28,620 nt of DNA from DATKQJ01 sp035534295 (lineage in GTDB: Bacteria > Chloroflexota > Dormibacteria > Dormibacterales > Dormibacteraceae): assembly GCA_035534295.1 (NCBI GenBank), contig DATLSE010000047.1, positions 1-28,620 of the forward strand, in the 5' to 3' direction. Below are positions 1 to 8,735 of this stretch, one piece after another. The number at the start of each line of letters is the position of its first letter. Within the stretch, counting starts at the first letter, position 1. Below the pieces are notes generated by a model. That model did no database searches, was not told where the DNA came from, and worked only from the letters and a program-made list of their open reading frames with translations. The translations under genes and the position numbers were made by a program.

Positions 1-1098
1 AACCCGCGCGATCGCGTCGCCTGGGATCTGCTCGAGGAAGCCTCAGGGAGAGGATGGCGAACCATCGGGCTACCCCTCGAGGCGGGCGGGCGGGGCGCCA
101 GCGCACTTGAGCTGGCGGTGCTGATCGAGGAGCTGGCGTACGGCGACATGGGCTTTGCCGTGCTCATCGACCAGTGCATCAAGGTCGAGCGCATCATCTA
201 CGCGCTGGCTGCGGGTTCAGCTCGGGATCAGTTCCTGGCCCGCTTTATGAACAACCCGAAGTGCCTGCTCAGCATCTGCTTCACCGAGCCTGAGACGGGG
301 TCGGATTACATCATCGACCAGCATGACTTCCACTTCCAAACCCGCGCCGAGCGCCTCGACGACGGCCGCTGGCGCCTCAACGGCGCCAAGCACTTCATCT
401 CCAACGCTCCCGACGCCGACGTTCTCTGCGTCTTCGCCTGCACCAATCCGGAGCGGCCGGCGGCCGCGGGAACCAGCGCCTTTTTAGTTTTTGCCGACGA
501 CCCCGGGTTTGAGGTCGTGCACGTGCACGAGAAGATGTCGCAGCGCGGCAACAACAACGGCCGGCTTAGATTCACCGACCTGGTGCTGCCCGCCGACCGC
601 CTCCTGGGGGAGGCGGACAGCGGCTACGCCGGCTCGCGCTACATCCTGAAGGAGAGCGCCATAACCGCCGGGGCGACCACCCTGGGGACGGCGCGCGCCG
701 CCTATGAGCTGGCCCTGGAGCACGCGATGACGCGGATCCAGGGCGGGGCTCCGCTCTTCTCTCACGCCAACGTGCGCTGCCGTCTGGCGGAGATGTACTG
801 CGAGTTGGAGGCGGCGCGAAGCCTGATCTGGCGCGCGGCCTGGGCGGTGGAGAACGACCCTGACTACGACTTTCGGATGAGCAGTGCGGCCAAGGTGCAC
901 GCCGCCGAGGTGGCGATGCGGACCTGCATTTCGGCGGCGGAGATCTTCGGTGGTCTGTCCATCATGTACCGGGAGAGCGAGATCAACAAATTTGTCCGCG
1001 ACTGCATGTCCTTCATGCACTCCGACGGCGCCCAGGACAGTCACCGGCTTCGGATCGCGGGCATGACCGAGGAGATGGTGGCCAGGGGATTGCGCTAG
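1..1098 (+). CDS. Acyl-CoA dehydrogenase family protein (5' truncated by window edge)
   Basis: FAD-dependent oxidation of an acyl-CoA thioester to the enoyl-CoA; substrate unknown. The frame is open from base 1 (reading N-P-R-D-R-V-A-W...), so the gene starts upstream and the ATG at 148 or the GTG at 118 is not the true start. Visible family hallmarks are the FAD/substrate loop 'CFTEPETGSD' (about residues 92-101 of the visible part), 'NGAKHFISNAPDAD', the helical C-terminal domain with 'EIFGGLSIMYRESEINKFVRD', and the terminal 'SDGAQDSHRLRIAG'. The visible 365 residues are nearly the full family length (about 380-400). The usual catalytic glutamate of the 'YEGT' motif aligns with Asp (visible residue 342), which is atypical. 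It converges on the minus-strand gene ending at 1181, with a strong hairpin between them. Confidence 0.9.
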   Translation, partial: NPRDRVAWDLLEEASGRGWRTIGLPLEAGGRGASALELAVLIEELAYGDMGFAVLIDQCIKVERIIYALAAGSARDQFLARFMNNPKCLLSICFTEPETGSDYIIDQHDFHFQTRAERLDDGRWRLNGAKHFISNAPDADVLCVFACTNPERPAAAGTSAFLVFADDPGFEVVHVHEKMSQRGNNNGRLRFTDLVLPADRLLGEADSGYAGSRYILKESAITAGATTLGTARAAYELALEHAMTRIQGGAPLFSHANVRCRLAEMYCELEAARSLIWRAAWAVENDPDYDFRMSSAAKVHAAEVAMRTCISAAEIFGGLSIMYRESEINKFVRDCMSFMHSDGAQDSHRLRIAGMTEEMVARGLR

Positions 1099-1128
1099 GG
1101 ACAAGGGCATCAGGCCGGCCGGGGCGGC

Positions 1129-1156
1129 GGTGGGGCGGCTTAAGGGCCGCTCCGCC
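1129..1156. terminator. Bidirectional terminator-like hairpin between convergent genes
   Basis: An 11-bp, very GC-rich stem (1129-1139 with 1146-1156, including two G-U pairs) closes a 6-nt loop TTAAGG. It lies between the convergent stops at 1098 and 1181. There is no long T tract on either side, so termination is inferred from position and stem strength. Confidence 0.6.
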
Positions 1157-1180
1157 CGCCGTGCCCGTGCCGGGCTTGGA

Positions 1181-1591
1181 TCAGCTTCCCAAGAGCGCGC
1201 TCAAGCCGGCGTTGGCGCATTCCAGGTCCTGTTCACTCATCGCCCCGCTGACGCCGATGGCGCCGAGAATGCGGTCGCCGCGACGGATCAGGGCCGAGCC
1301 CATACCGGGCATCATGGGCATTCGGACCAGGCTGTCGACGCGCTCGTAAAAGGCAGGTCGTTCGGCCTGGATGGCGGCCAGAGAGGCTCCATCGCGGTGC
1401 CACATGGCGGCTCCGACCGCCTTTGCCTCGGCGACCTGGGAGCTGAGCGGGAAGGCCCCGTCCATGCGCTCGAGCGCCTGCAGGTGGCCACCCTCGTCGA
1501 CCACCGCGGCCGCAATCCTGATCCCCATCTCGCGCCCATGGGCCAGGGTGGCGGCGATCAGGGTCCGGGCTTCGTCCAATTCGAGGGGCAT
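1181..1591 (-). CDS. GlcG/HbpS family (DUF336) heme-binding-like protein
   Basis: A 136-residue single-domain protein matching the GlcG/HbpS fold: an N-terminal helix ('LDEARTLIAATLAHGREMG'), 'IAAAVVDEGGHLQALERMDGA', 'AEAKAVGAAM', and a C-terminal 'GAIGVSGAMSEQDLECANAGL' typical of the family. Members bind heme or corrinoids, or act as small accessory proteins in catabolic operons; the exact role is not predictable. The ATG at 1591 is supported by AAAGGAG, which lies inside the last codons of the upstream LVIVD gene. The two genes are 2 nt apart and probably translationally coupled. It is the last gene of a leftward run of hydrolase genes. Confidence 0.82.
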   Translation of the reverse strand: MPLELDEARTLIAATLAHGREMGIRIAAAVVDEGGHLQALERMDGAFPLSSQVAEAKAVGAAMWHRDGASLAAIQAERPAFYERVDSLVRMPMMPGMGSALIRRGDRILGAIGVSGAMSEQDLECANAGLSALLGS

Positions 1592-1593
1592 TG

Positions 1594-2814
1594 CTAACTC
1601 CTTTCCAAGATGTAAAGACCGCCGGTGTGGCGATCGACCGCGTAGAGAAGGTGGCGCTCGTCCACGTAAACGTCGTTGGTCTGGGCTGTGCCCACCGGTG
1701 AGCCGGCCGGCGCCGGCGGCACGAAATGCGCCACCTCCCGGGGCTGGAAGGGCTGGCGCACGTCGTAAATTCTGACCCCGGCGCTGAAGAAGGCCCCGAA
1801 GACTTCGTCCTCCGAATGCCAGGCGGTGGGGCTGGGGTCGTTCTCGTGCAGGTTGTGGGCGCCGAAGCGTCCACCCTGGGCACGAAAGGGGGCGGGATCT
1901 GGCAGGGGGGCGGTGGCGATGGGCACGATGTTGGTCTCGACCGAGGCATCCATCATCCAGAGCAGCTTGGGATGGTCCTCGCCGTCGTTGGTCAAGGCCT
2001 CATCGGTAACAGCGAGCAAGCCCCGGCTGAAGAGCGGAAGGGCGGTGTGGGTGAACCCGGGCAGCGGGGGATGGTAGTCGAGGCGGCTGATCTGGGCCGG
2101 CCGGGCCGGATCAGCCAGGTCGAGGATGATCACGCCCCCGTCCAGGTAGCCGACGTAGGCTCGGTCCGGGCGTGAGGGATACACATTCACGTTGTGGGCA
2201 CGAAAGCCCCGGTCCTCCGGCGCCGGATGGCGCACAGGCGGCGGTTCTTGATCGCCGGCGGCGGTTCCGGCCAGCCACCATCTGGAGACCTCGCGGGGAT
2301 GGGCTGGATCGCTGATATCGGCGATGAGCACGATCTGGTGATCGCGAGGGTTGGCGGGCTCAAAGTCGGGCAGCCCGGTGGCCGCGAAGAGCAGGTTGCC
2401 AGAGATCCAGACGAAATGAGCCCCAACCGAGTTCGGTCCCGAGGTGTCAATGTAGGAGACCGAGCGCGGCGAGGTGGGGTCGGAGACGTCGAAGAGCTCG
2501 ATCCCGGCCGGGGTCAGACCGGCTCGCTTGACCTGGTAGGCGACCGCGAGCAGGGCGCCGTCGTGGGCCAGGGCCAGAGAGTTCGATCGGACCTCAAAAT
2601 GGGGCAGGTCGGTCTGGTGAACCACGGCCGGGCTTCGAGGATCGCTCACGTCGACCACCGTGAAGTTGGTCGGGGCCGATTCGTGGGCGACGAAGAGATG
2701 CCTGCGATCTCCCCGAGCCAGAATGACCATGCCCTCTCCGCCTCGCCCCCGACCCCCCAGGTCGCTGGCCCCGATCTGGCGCAGACCGTGAGCGGACGCT
2801 GTATCGCCCCCCAT
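1594..2814 (-). CDS. LVIVD-repeat (beta-propeller-like) protein
   Basis: A 406-residue protein built from recurrent LVIVD-type blades: 'VVDVSDPRSPAVV', 'LFDVSDPTSPRSVS', 'LIADISDPAHPREVSR', 'ILDLADPARPAQISRL', 'IYDVRQPFQPREVAHF' and a closing 'LLYAVDRHTGGLYILE'. The family is predicted to fold as a beta-propeller and is usually non-catalytic or of unknown function. No signal peptide or membrane segment is seen, although many LVIVD proteins are exported. The ATG at 2814 is preceded by AAGGA at a normal distance. It sits between an alpha/beta hydrolase and a GlcG-like gene on the same strand, so a role in the same catabolic or sensing pathway is inferred only from context. Confidence 0.8.
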   Translation of the reverse strand: MGGDTASAHGLRQIGASDLGGRGRGGEGMVILARGDRRHLFVAHESAPTNFTVVDVSDPRSPAVVHQTDLPHFEVRSNSLALAHDGALLAVAYQVKRAGLTPAGIELFDVSDPTSPRSVSYIDTSGPNSVGAHFVWISGNLLFAATGLPDFEPANPRDHQIVLIADISDPAHPREVSRWWLAGTAAGDQEPPPVRHPAPEDRGFRAHNVNVYPSRPDRAYVGYLDGGVIILDLADPARPAQISRLDYHPPLPGFTHTALPLFSRGLLAVTDEALTNDGEDHPKLLWMMDASVETNIVPIATAPLPDPAPFRAQGGRFGAHNLHENDPSPTAWHSEDEVFGAFFSAGVRIYDVRQPFQPREVAHFVPPAPAGSPVGTAQTNDVYVDERHLLYAVDRHTGGLYILERS

Positions 2815-2867
2815 CTACATTCCTTCCCGGTGCCGGACTCCATCTTTTACCGCCGCGTGCAATCGGC

Positions 2868-3707
2868 TCACCCGGCCACCTGGAGGCGGAGGGTCTGGCC
2901 CAGCCAGCGCCCGACCTCCCGCGCCACGTCATCCTGGCGGCCGTTGTACCAGTGGTCGCAAGCCTCCAGTTCGACCACCTCGCAGCCACCGGCGCAGGCG
3001 GCCGCGAAAGCACGCGCTGGGTAGGCCGCCTCGGCCTCCTGGGCCCCCTTGAGGAACAGGGTGGGGCAGCGCACCGAGGGTGCGAGCTGGACCAGATCGG
3101 GCAGGTCGTGGATGCGATCGAGCAGGCTCGACGCGCTCATCACCCACCACCAGCCCGGGATCAGGAGCAGCTGGTCGCCGTGACCCTGGGCGGCGAGCGC
3201 CGAGGCCTCGGCCACGAGCTCGTCGTAGCGTTCACCCAGCATGAGGCCGGCCTGGCTGTTGATACGGGTCGAGTCCACCCCTCCGCCCGCAGCCGAGAGC
3301 AGGATCAGGGCCGGTGTTCGGGGGTGATCGGACGCGTGTTGACCGGCCAACAGGCCGCCGTTGCTGTGTCCGATCAGGATCGGATCGGGGTGTCCGCGCT
3401 CCTCCAACCAGGCGGCGGCGTGGACGTTGTCCGCGACCGCCTCTCGCGTCAGCTGCATTGCCCCGCCGACCGGTGAGCGGCCCAGGTGGGTGCCCAGGAT
3501 GTCGTGCCCGCGCCGGTTGAACGCCAGCGAGGCGATGCCCATCCGGGCCAGATGCGGTGGCAGAAAGCGGGGCGGACCGGTGTAGAAGTTGCCCTGGTTG
3601 CCATGCATGAGGAGCGCCGCGGCGCTCCCCGCACCCTCGTCGGGCTGGTAGTACAGCGCGTCCAGGGGATCGGTCTCGGTGGGGATGGAAACGAGTTCCA
3701 CCCTCAT
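2868..3707 (-). CDS. Alpha/beta hydrolase
   Basis: A 279-residue serine hydrolase. Key features are an oxyanion-hole region 'LLMHGNQGNFYTG', then 'SLAFNRRGHDILG', the nucleophile elbow 'GHSNGG' (G-x-S-x-G), a late Asp region 'CPTLFLKGAQEAE', and a C-terminal His in 'ACDHWYNGRQDDVAREVGRWL'. The likely reaction is ester or thioester hydrolysis; the substrate is unknown. Its ATG overlaps the stop of the upstream CocE-type gene by 4 nt (ATGA), which indicates co-translation. No signal peptide is seen, so it is probably cytoplasmic. Confidence 0.87.
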   Translation of the reverse strand: MRVELVSIPTETDPLDALYYQPDEGAGSAAALLMHGNQGNFYTGPPRFLPPHLARMGIASLAFNRRGHDILGTHLGRSPVGGAMQLTREAVADNVHAAAWLEERGHPDPILIGHSNGGLLAGQHASDHPRTPALILLSAAGGGVDSTRINSQAGLMLGERYDELVAEASALAAQGHGDQLLLIPGWWWVMSASSLLDRIHDLPDLVQLAPSVRCPTLFLKGAQEAEAAYPARAFAAACAGGCEVVELEACDHWYNGRQDDVAREVGRWLGQTLRLQVAG

Positions 3708-5458
3708 CGCGGCTCGGGGATGATGGGAAGCATCACGTAGGAGGCGCGATCACCCCCGCAGTGCAGTGTCACCTTCCCGCCGAAGACGTCTTGGGGCCGG
3801 TCGTGGGGGCTGTTGTGGAGAAAGGGCCCGCAGCCCTTGGAGGCGTAGTGGAAGGTTCGCGCGAACTCCGACATCTCGCCCCCGTACTCGTAGTCCTTAC
3901 CCCTCACGGTGAGCATCACGGTCCACCCCGCGGGGACGACGATCGAGCTGGGCCAGATTTCGACGTCCAGCTCGTAGACCTCACCCGGAGTCAGGGGCTC
4001 GATCCGATCGTGGGTGTGAAAGGGACGATAGGGCAGGCTGCGGGCGCGGTCGAGGCGCCGGTGCGACGCTCTGAGCCAGCCCTGGGCGATCGGGGTGTTG
4101 GGGTCCAGCGCGCCCTGGAAGACGATCTCCTTGCCCTGGGGATCGAAGACGCGCACGACCAGGAACATGTCGGCGTCGACGGTGGCCGAGGAGACGAAGA
4201 GCTTAGCGGTCATGGGACCGGTGATCTCGGTCTCCCGATCCACCTGGAAGGTGAAGTTGACCCCGTCGCCGAGCCCGTCATAGGTGATGTCTGCGGCTGC
4301 GGGCACGCTCTCAGACAGGGAGGTGCGGGAGGGATCGAGGTAGAACTTGGTCCACTGCGTACGCGCCAGAGGCCATTCGTCCTCGTGGCGCTCCACGAAA
4401 CCATCGACGTGGCGCACCTGAAGCCGGACCCGGGGCTCGTGGTTCCAGGCCTCCTCGCCCTTGAGGAAGCGGTCGAAGAAGCGCTTCTGCAGGTCGATCC
4501 CGTAGTCGGTGTAGAACAGGCTCCAATGCGAGTCGCCGTGCGCCTCGAGCCACTTGTCCTCGGTCGCGGCCTGGGTGAAGGCCTCGAAGTTGCCGCGCGG
4601 GTGCAGGCCCTGGCCGCCCCAGTTGGCAGCCGAAAGGAAGGGCACTCTCACCTTGGACCAGTCGGCCGAGCGCGTGTGATGCCACTCGTCGTCGAGCGGA
4701 TGAGCCATGATGTCCGCCGCCAGGTCGCGCCGGTTGCGAGCCAGCTCCTCGCTGCTCAGCGTCACCGGTCCCGCCACAGACTCCCCGGTGTTGGGGTTCT
4801 TTAGCGCCCTGTCACCCAGGCCGTACTGCACGTTCTCCACCTGCTTGGGGTACCAGTTGGCCTGGAACACGCAGTAGATGCCGCCGTGATAGCTCATGTC
4901 GCGGTAGAAATCAGCCGAGCCTTCCCAGGGCACGATGGCCGCCAGGTGGGGGGGCTGCAGGCCCGCGGCATGCCATTCGTTGATGGCGTAGTAGGAGATG
5001 CCGGTCATTCCGATCTTGCCGCTGGACCAGGGCTGCTCGGCCGCCCACTCCACACACTGGAAGATGTCCTGCGCCTCCCGCTTCGACCACACGTCGAGAA
5101 TGCCCGGTGACCATCCGGTGCCCCGGGAGTCGACGCGAAGGCACACGTATCCAGACGGCACCCACTTCTCGGGGTCGACCACCTCCCAGTTCTGGTACTT
5201 GTTGGTCGAGCCGGCAGCGACATCGGGAAAGTCGGTCACCATCTTTTCCCACTGCGGTACGTAGGCCTCCTGGAACGACAGGCCCTTGGCGTAGGGGCCG
5301 TAGCTGAGCACGACCGGATAGCGCCCGGGTTCGGTCGGCCTGAAGACATCCGCGCGCAGGACCACGTCGTCATCCATCCGGATCCCGACGTGATAGTCGA
5401 TCAGCATGCCGTCCGCCTGCTCAGTCCGCTCGGGAATCGTCAGCGCGCTCTTAGCCAT
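3704..5458 (-). CDS. CocE/NonD family (X-Pro dipeptidyl-peptidase-like) hydrolase, copy A
   Basis: A 584-residue hydrolase of the CocE/NonD superfamily (S15 fold), which cleaves esters or amides such as acyl-xenobiotics or acyl-peptides. The N-terminal alpha/beta domain has 'DVVLRADVFRP', 'PVVLSYGPYAKG', 'VCLRVDSRGTGWSPG' and the nucleophile elbow 'GMTGISYYAINEW'. A His-containing 'AHGDSHWSLFY' lies mid-protein, and the C-terminal beta domain has 'LDPNTPIAQGWLRASHRRLD'. I start it at ATG 5458, behind AGGAG (9-nt spacing); a longer reading to 5512 lacks this support. It is a close paralogue of the next gene upstream. No signal peptide is visible, so it probably acts inside the cell. Confidence 0.9.
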   Translation of the reverse strand: MAKSALTIPERTEQADGMLIDYHVGIRMDDDVVLRADVFRPTEPGRYPVVLSYGPYAKGLSFQEAYVPQWEKMVTDFPDVAAGSTNKYQNWEVVDPEKWVPSGYVCLRVDSRGTGWSPGILDVWSKREAQDIFQCVEWAAEQPWSSGKIGMTGISYYAINEWHAAGLQPPHLAAIVPWEGSADFYRDMSYHGGIYCVFQANWYPKQVENVQYGLGDRALKNPNTGESVAGPVTLSSEELARNRRDLAADIMAHPLDDEWHHTRSADWSKVRVPFLSAANWGGQGLHPRGNFEAFTQAATEDKWLEAHGDSHWSLFYTDYGIDLQKRFFDRFLKGEEAWNHEPRVRLQVRHVDGFVERHEDEWPLARTQWTKFYLDPSRTSLSESVPAAADITYDGLGDGVNFTFQVDRETEITGPMTAKLFVSSATVDADMFLVVRVFDPQGKEIVFQGALDPNTPIAQGWLRASHRRLDRARSLPYRPFHTHDRIEPLTPGEVYELDVEIWPSSIVVPAGWTVMLTVRGKDYEYGGEMSEFARTFHYASKGCGPFLHNSPHDRPQDVFGGKVTLHCGGDRASYVMLPIIPEPR

Positions 5459-5524
5459 GTTTTCGCACTCCTCTGGGCGGTCCGGCCAGCGGACCATCAT
5501 TCGATATGACACATCCTAAGACCC

Positions 5525-5556
5525 GCCGTCGGGCGCCGCGAGCGCTGCCCGACGGC
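5525..5556 (-). terminator. Hairpin between the two CocE-type genes
   Basis: A perfect 10-bp inverted repeat (5525-5534 with 5547-5556, GCCGTCGGGC arm) with a 12-nt loop lies in the 109-nt gap between the two hydrolase genes. No U-rich tail follows on the minus strand. It could be a weak terminator, an attenuator or an mRNA-processing or stabilising structure. Confidence 0.45.
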
Positions 5557-5567
5557 AGCCCCCGGCG

Positions 5568-7343
5568 TCACCCGGCCGCAGGGCTGGAGGGGGGGATGAT
5601 GGGTAGCAGAAGGCTCGAGGGATGGTCGGGCCCGGTGTGGATCGTGACCTCGCCGCCGTATACCGCCGGCGGGCGCGTCTCTGGATCGGAGTGGGTGAAT
5701 GGCCCCACCCCCCGGTGGGCGTAGTGGAAGCTGCGCGCGAATTCGGTGAGCGGACCCTGGTACTCATAATCACGACCTCTCACCGTCAGGCGCAGGGTGA
5801 AGCCAGCGGGCAAGACGATGCAGGTGGGGATGATCTCGATCTCGAGTTCGTAGATCTGCCCGGGCTCCAGCGGCTCGACCTCGTCGTGGGGATGGTAGGG
5901 CTGGTGGGGCAGGCTGCGATTGGGATCGAGCTTGCGATGCGAGGCGCGGAGCCAGCCCTGGGCGATCGGAGTGTTGGGGTCGAGGGCGCCCTGGAAGGTC
6001 AGCTCCTCGCCTTGGGGGTCGAAAGCGCGGAGGACGAGGAAGAGGTCGGCGTCGCTGGTCGAAGAGGAGATGAAGAGCCGGGCCGAGATGGGTCCGGTGA
6101 TCTCGGTTTCGCGTTCCAGGACCGGAAGTGAGAAATCGACCCCGTCACCCAGGGCCGAATAGCTGACCTGGGCCGCCTCGGCCGGGGGCGAGGGCGCCAG
6201 GCTCGAATCTTGTGCATCCAGGTGGTAGCGGGTCCAGCTGGTCCGGGCCAGGGGCCATTCGTTCTCCATCCGAAGGACGAAGCGCTCGCCCGGATACCGG
6301 ATGTTGAGCTGGACCCGAGGGCGCGACTCCCAGCCGTTGTCGAGCCCCTTCAAGAAGTGGTCGAAGAAGGCGCGCTGGAGCTTAAGCCCATGGTCGGCGT
6401 AAAACAGGGACCAGTGCGTATCGCCGTGGGCCTCGAGCCATTTATCGGTCGAGGCGGCGCGCGAGAAGCCCTCGAAGTTGCCGCGCGGGTGGAGCCCCTG
6501 CCCACCCCAGTTCGCGGCCGAGAGCAGCGGTACCCGGACCCTCGACCAGTCGGGATTTGTCGCCTGGTGCCATTCGTCGTCCAGAGGGTGCTTTTTGATC
6601 TCGGTCGCGCGGTCCAGACGGTTCGCCTTCAGCTCCTCGTCGCTCAGCGTCACCGGGCCGGCGACCGGCTCCTTCGTGTTGGGGTTGCGGCGGCCGCGCT
6701 CGCCCACCCCGTACTGCACCGTCTTGACCTGAATCGGAAACCACTTGGCCTGGAACTCGCAGTAAATGCCACCGTGATAGAGGCCATCGCGATAGTTGTT
6801 GGCCCGGCCCTCCCAGGGGATGATGGCGGCCAGGTGGGGTGGCTCGAGGGCCGCCACGCGCCACTGGTTCGAGGCGTAGTAGGAGATGCCGAGCATCCCC
6901 ACCTTTCCGTTTGACCAAGGCTGCGCCGCCGCCCATTCGATGCAGTGATAGATGTCCAGGGTCTCGCGCGGCGAATTGGTCTCCAGAAGGCCGGGCGACC
7001 AGCCCGCGCCGCGCGAGTCGACGCGAACCACCGCGTACCCGTGCGGCACCCAGCGCTCGGGATCCGTCGTCTCCCAGTTCTGGTAGCGGTTGCTGGAGCC
7101 GCGCTCGATCTCGGGATGATCCTCGACCATCTTCTGCCACTGCAGGGCATAGGCCTCCTGGAAGGACAGGCCCTTGCCGTACACGCCGTAGGTGAGGATG
7201 ACCGGGTGGGCCAGGCCGTCCGGAGGCCGGTAGACGTCGGCCCGAAGCACGGTTCCGTCGTCGACCGTGATGGGCGCGTGCCAGGTGACGAGCATGCCGT
7301 CGCGCTCCTCGGTTCGCTCCTGGACGTCGGGGCTCTGATTCAT
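5568..7343 (-). CDS. CocE/NonD family hydrolase, copy B (tandem paralogue)
   Basis: A 591-residue paralogue of copy A with the same domain order: 'GTVLRADVYRPPDG', 'PVILTYGVYGKG', 'VVRVDSRGAGWSPG', nucleophile elbow 'GMLGISYYASNQW', 'AHGDTHWSLFYADHG', and the C-terminal jelly-roll-like domain with 'LDPNTPIAQGWLRASHRKLD'. Long stretches are identical between the copies (for example 'LSAANWGGQGLHPRGNFE'), pointing to gene duplication. In both copies the elbow is S-Y-Y-A rather than the common S-Y-x-G. ATG 7343 has GGGAG 8 nt upstream; a GTG at 7358 is less likely. Substrate unknown. Confidence 0.9.
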   Translation of the reverse strand: MNQSPDVQERTEERDGMLVTWHAPITVDDGTVLRADVYRPPDGLAHPVILTYGVYGKGLSFQEAYALQWQKMVEDHPEIERGSSNRYQNWETTDPERWVPHGYAVVRVDSRGAGWSPGLLETNSPRETLDIYHCIEWAAAQPWSNGKVGMLGISYYASNQWRVAALEPPHLAAIIPWEGRANNYRDGLYHGGIYCEFQAKWFPIQVKTVQYGVGERGRRNPNTKEPVAGPVTLSDEELKANRLDRATEIKKHPLDDEWHQATNPDWSRVRVPLLSAANWGGQGLHPRGNFEGFSRAASTDKWLEAHGDTHWSLFYADHGLKLQRAFFDHFLKGLDNGWESRPRVQLNIRYPGERFVLRMENEWPLARTSWTRYHLDAQDSSLAPSPPAEAAQVSYSALGDGVDFSLPVLERETEITGPISARLFISSSTSDADLFLVLRAFDPQGEELTFQGALDPNTPIAQGWLRASHRKLDPNRSLPHQPYHPHDEVEPLEPGQIYELEIEIIPTCIVLPAGFTLRLTVRGRDYEYQGPLTEFARSFHYAHRGVGPFTHSDPETRPPAVYGGEVTIHTGPDHPSSLLLPIIPPSSPAAG

Positions 7344-7419
7344 GCAGCGGACTCCCACGGACTCAAGTAATCGGTACCGCGCCGGCGGTGGGGGACAGGG
7401 CGAGCGGGGCGAAAGTGGG

Positions 7420-7450
7420 AAGGGGCGGGCCCGCGGCGGGCCCGCCCCTT
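7420..7450 (-). terminator. Strong hairpin terminator downstream of the substrate-binding protein gene
   Basis: A perfect 13-bp inverted repeat (7420-7432 with 7438-7450) with a 5-nt loop sits 26 nt past the stop of the solute-binding-protein gene. On the minus strand it ends in TT, followed by a short pyrimidine-rich stretch. It separates that gene from the downstream hydrolase genes. Confidence 0.75.
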
Positions 7451-7475
7451 GAGGTTTTCGATCAAACCCTTTGGG

Positions 7476-8735
7476 TTATGGCGTAGGCCTGGCGGCGCTG
7501 TACTTGATGAAGCCCGCCTCCCACTTGCTCTCGGAGAGCTTGCCCCAGGGCTGGACGTTGGTGTAGGTCTGGATGGGCACGTTGCGCAACTCCCCGTTGA
7601 CCTGCTTCACCTGGCAGATGTAGGTGTTCTGAATCGGGGCGAAGGCAGGGGCGCCGCTGAGCCTGACCGGTCCCCTAGAACTCACGATCTGAGTCGACTT
7701 CATGGTGGCGATGAGCTTCTTGGCGTTGGTGGCGTTCCCGCCCAGTTTCTGTAGGGCTGAGATCAAAAGGCGCGCCTTGGTGTAGCCAGCGTCGGAGTAA
7801 TAACCAGGATAGGTCCCGAACTGGGCCTTGTATTCGGAGGTGAACTTGTTGTTCTGGGGGGTGTCGATTCCGTCGCAGTACTGGGCTCCAGTCATGACGC
7901 CCAGGATGGCCGAGGGGTCCTCGGCCGGGAGGACGGAGTAATCGGTCAGCTGGGTGATGCCGAGCAGGGGAATCTTGCCCTTAAGCCCGAACTGGTTGAA
8001 GGCGGAGGTGAAGCGGATGGCCGTGGCTCCGGAGAGCTCAGCGTAGACGCCGTCTATACCGCTGGTGGGGATCTGCGAGACGTAGGGGCTGAAGTCGGTG
8101 GTCGTGTTGGGGGCCCATAGCATCTTGACCACGGTCCCGCCCAGGGCCTTGAACTCATCGACGAACCCGCCGACCACGAGCCAGCCGAACGAGAAGTCCT
8201 GGGCAATGGTCGCTACCTTGCGCCAGTGCAGAACGTTGTACGCGTAGTACGCGGCCATGATCGAGGGCTGATTGCAGCTCCAGCCGGAAGAAAGTCCGTC
8301 GCCGTACTTGACGTAGTACTGGAGCTGGATCGCCGAGCACAGCGAAAGGTCGTCAGTGGGCACCCCCGCGGGGAGGGCATAGGCGGCGACCGCCGCGATC
8401 TCGTTGGCCGCGAGGGGGCCTTCCAGGAACTGGATCTTCTGGTTGGTCACCAGCTCCCGGGCCTGGGAGAGGGCGATATTGGGGTCGGCCTGGGTGTCGA
8501 GGAAGGTGGTCTGGATGGGGTGTCCATTGACACTGCTCCCGAAGTCCTTGAGTCCAAGGTTCCACCCGTTCTCCTCGTTCTTGCCGTTGGCGGCGAACGC
8601 GCCGGTCAGGGGCACCAGATATCCGACCTTGATCGGAGATTTGTTGCCCGTGGTGGTGCTGCTGCCCCCGCAGGCGCTGAACGCAATCGCCGCCAAAGCG
8701 ACGAGGCCCGCAAAGGCCCTGGATCTACCCGACAT
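7476..8735 (-). CDS. ABC transporter substrate-binding lipoprotein, branched-chain amino acid (LivJ-like) type
   Basis: A 419-residue extracytoplasmic binding protein. The N-terminus is a lipoprotein signal with a hydrophobic stretch at residues 8-20 and lipobox F-S-A-C (lipidated Cys22), followed by a Ser/Thr/Gly linker. The mature part is a type-1 periplasmic-binding fold: 'IKVGYLVPLTGAFAANGKN', 'ALSQARELVTNQKIQFLEG', 'SGIDGVYAELSGATAIRF' and 'YSDAGYTKARLLISALQKLGG'. ATG 8735 is fixed by AGGAGG six bases upstream. No permease or ATPase genes are adjacent, so it is an orphan here. It may serve a Liv-type transporter elsewhere and feed ligands to the hydrolases downstream (inference). Confidence 0.9.
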   Translation of the reverse strand: MSGRSRAFAGLVALAAIAFSACGGSSTTTGNKSPIKVGYLVPLTGAFAANGKNEENGWNLGLKDFGSSVNGHPIQTTFLDTQADPNIALSQARELVTNQKIQFLEGPLAANEIAAVAAYALPAGVPTDDLSLCSAIQLQYYVKYGDGLSSGWSCNQPSIMAAYYAYNVLHWRKVATIAQDFSFGWLVVGGFVDEFKALGGTVVKMLWAPNTTTDFSPYVSQIPTSGIDGVYAELSGATAIRFTSAFNQFGLKGKIPLLGITQLTDYSVLPAEDPSAILGVMTGAQYCDGIDTPQNNKFTSEYKAQFGTYPGYYSDAGYTKARLLISALQKLGGNATNAKKLIATMKSTQIVSSRGPVRLSGAPAFAPIQNTYICQVKQVNGELRNVPIQTYTNVQPWGKLSESKWEAGFIKYSAARPTP

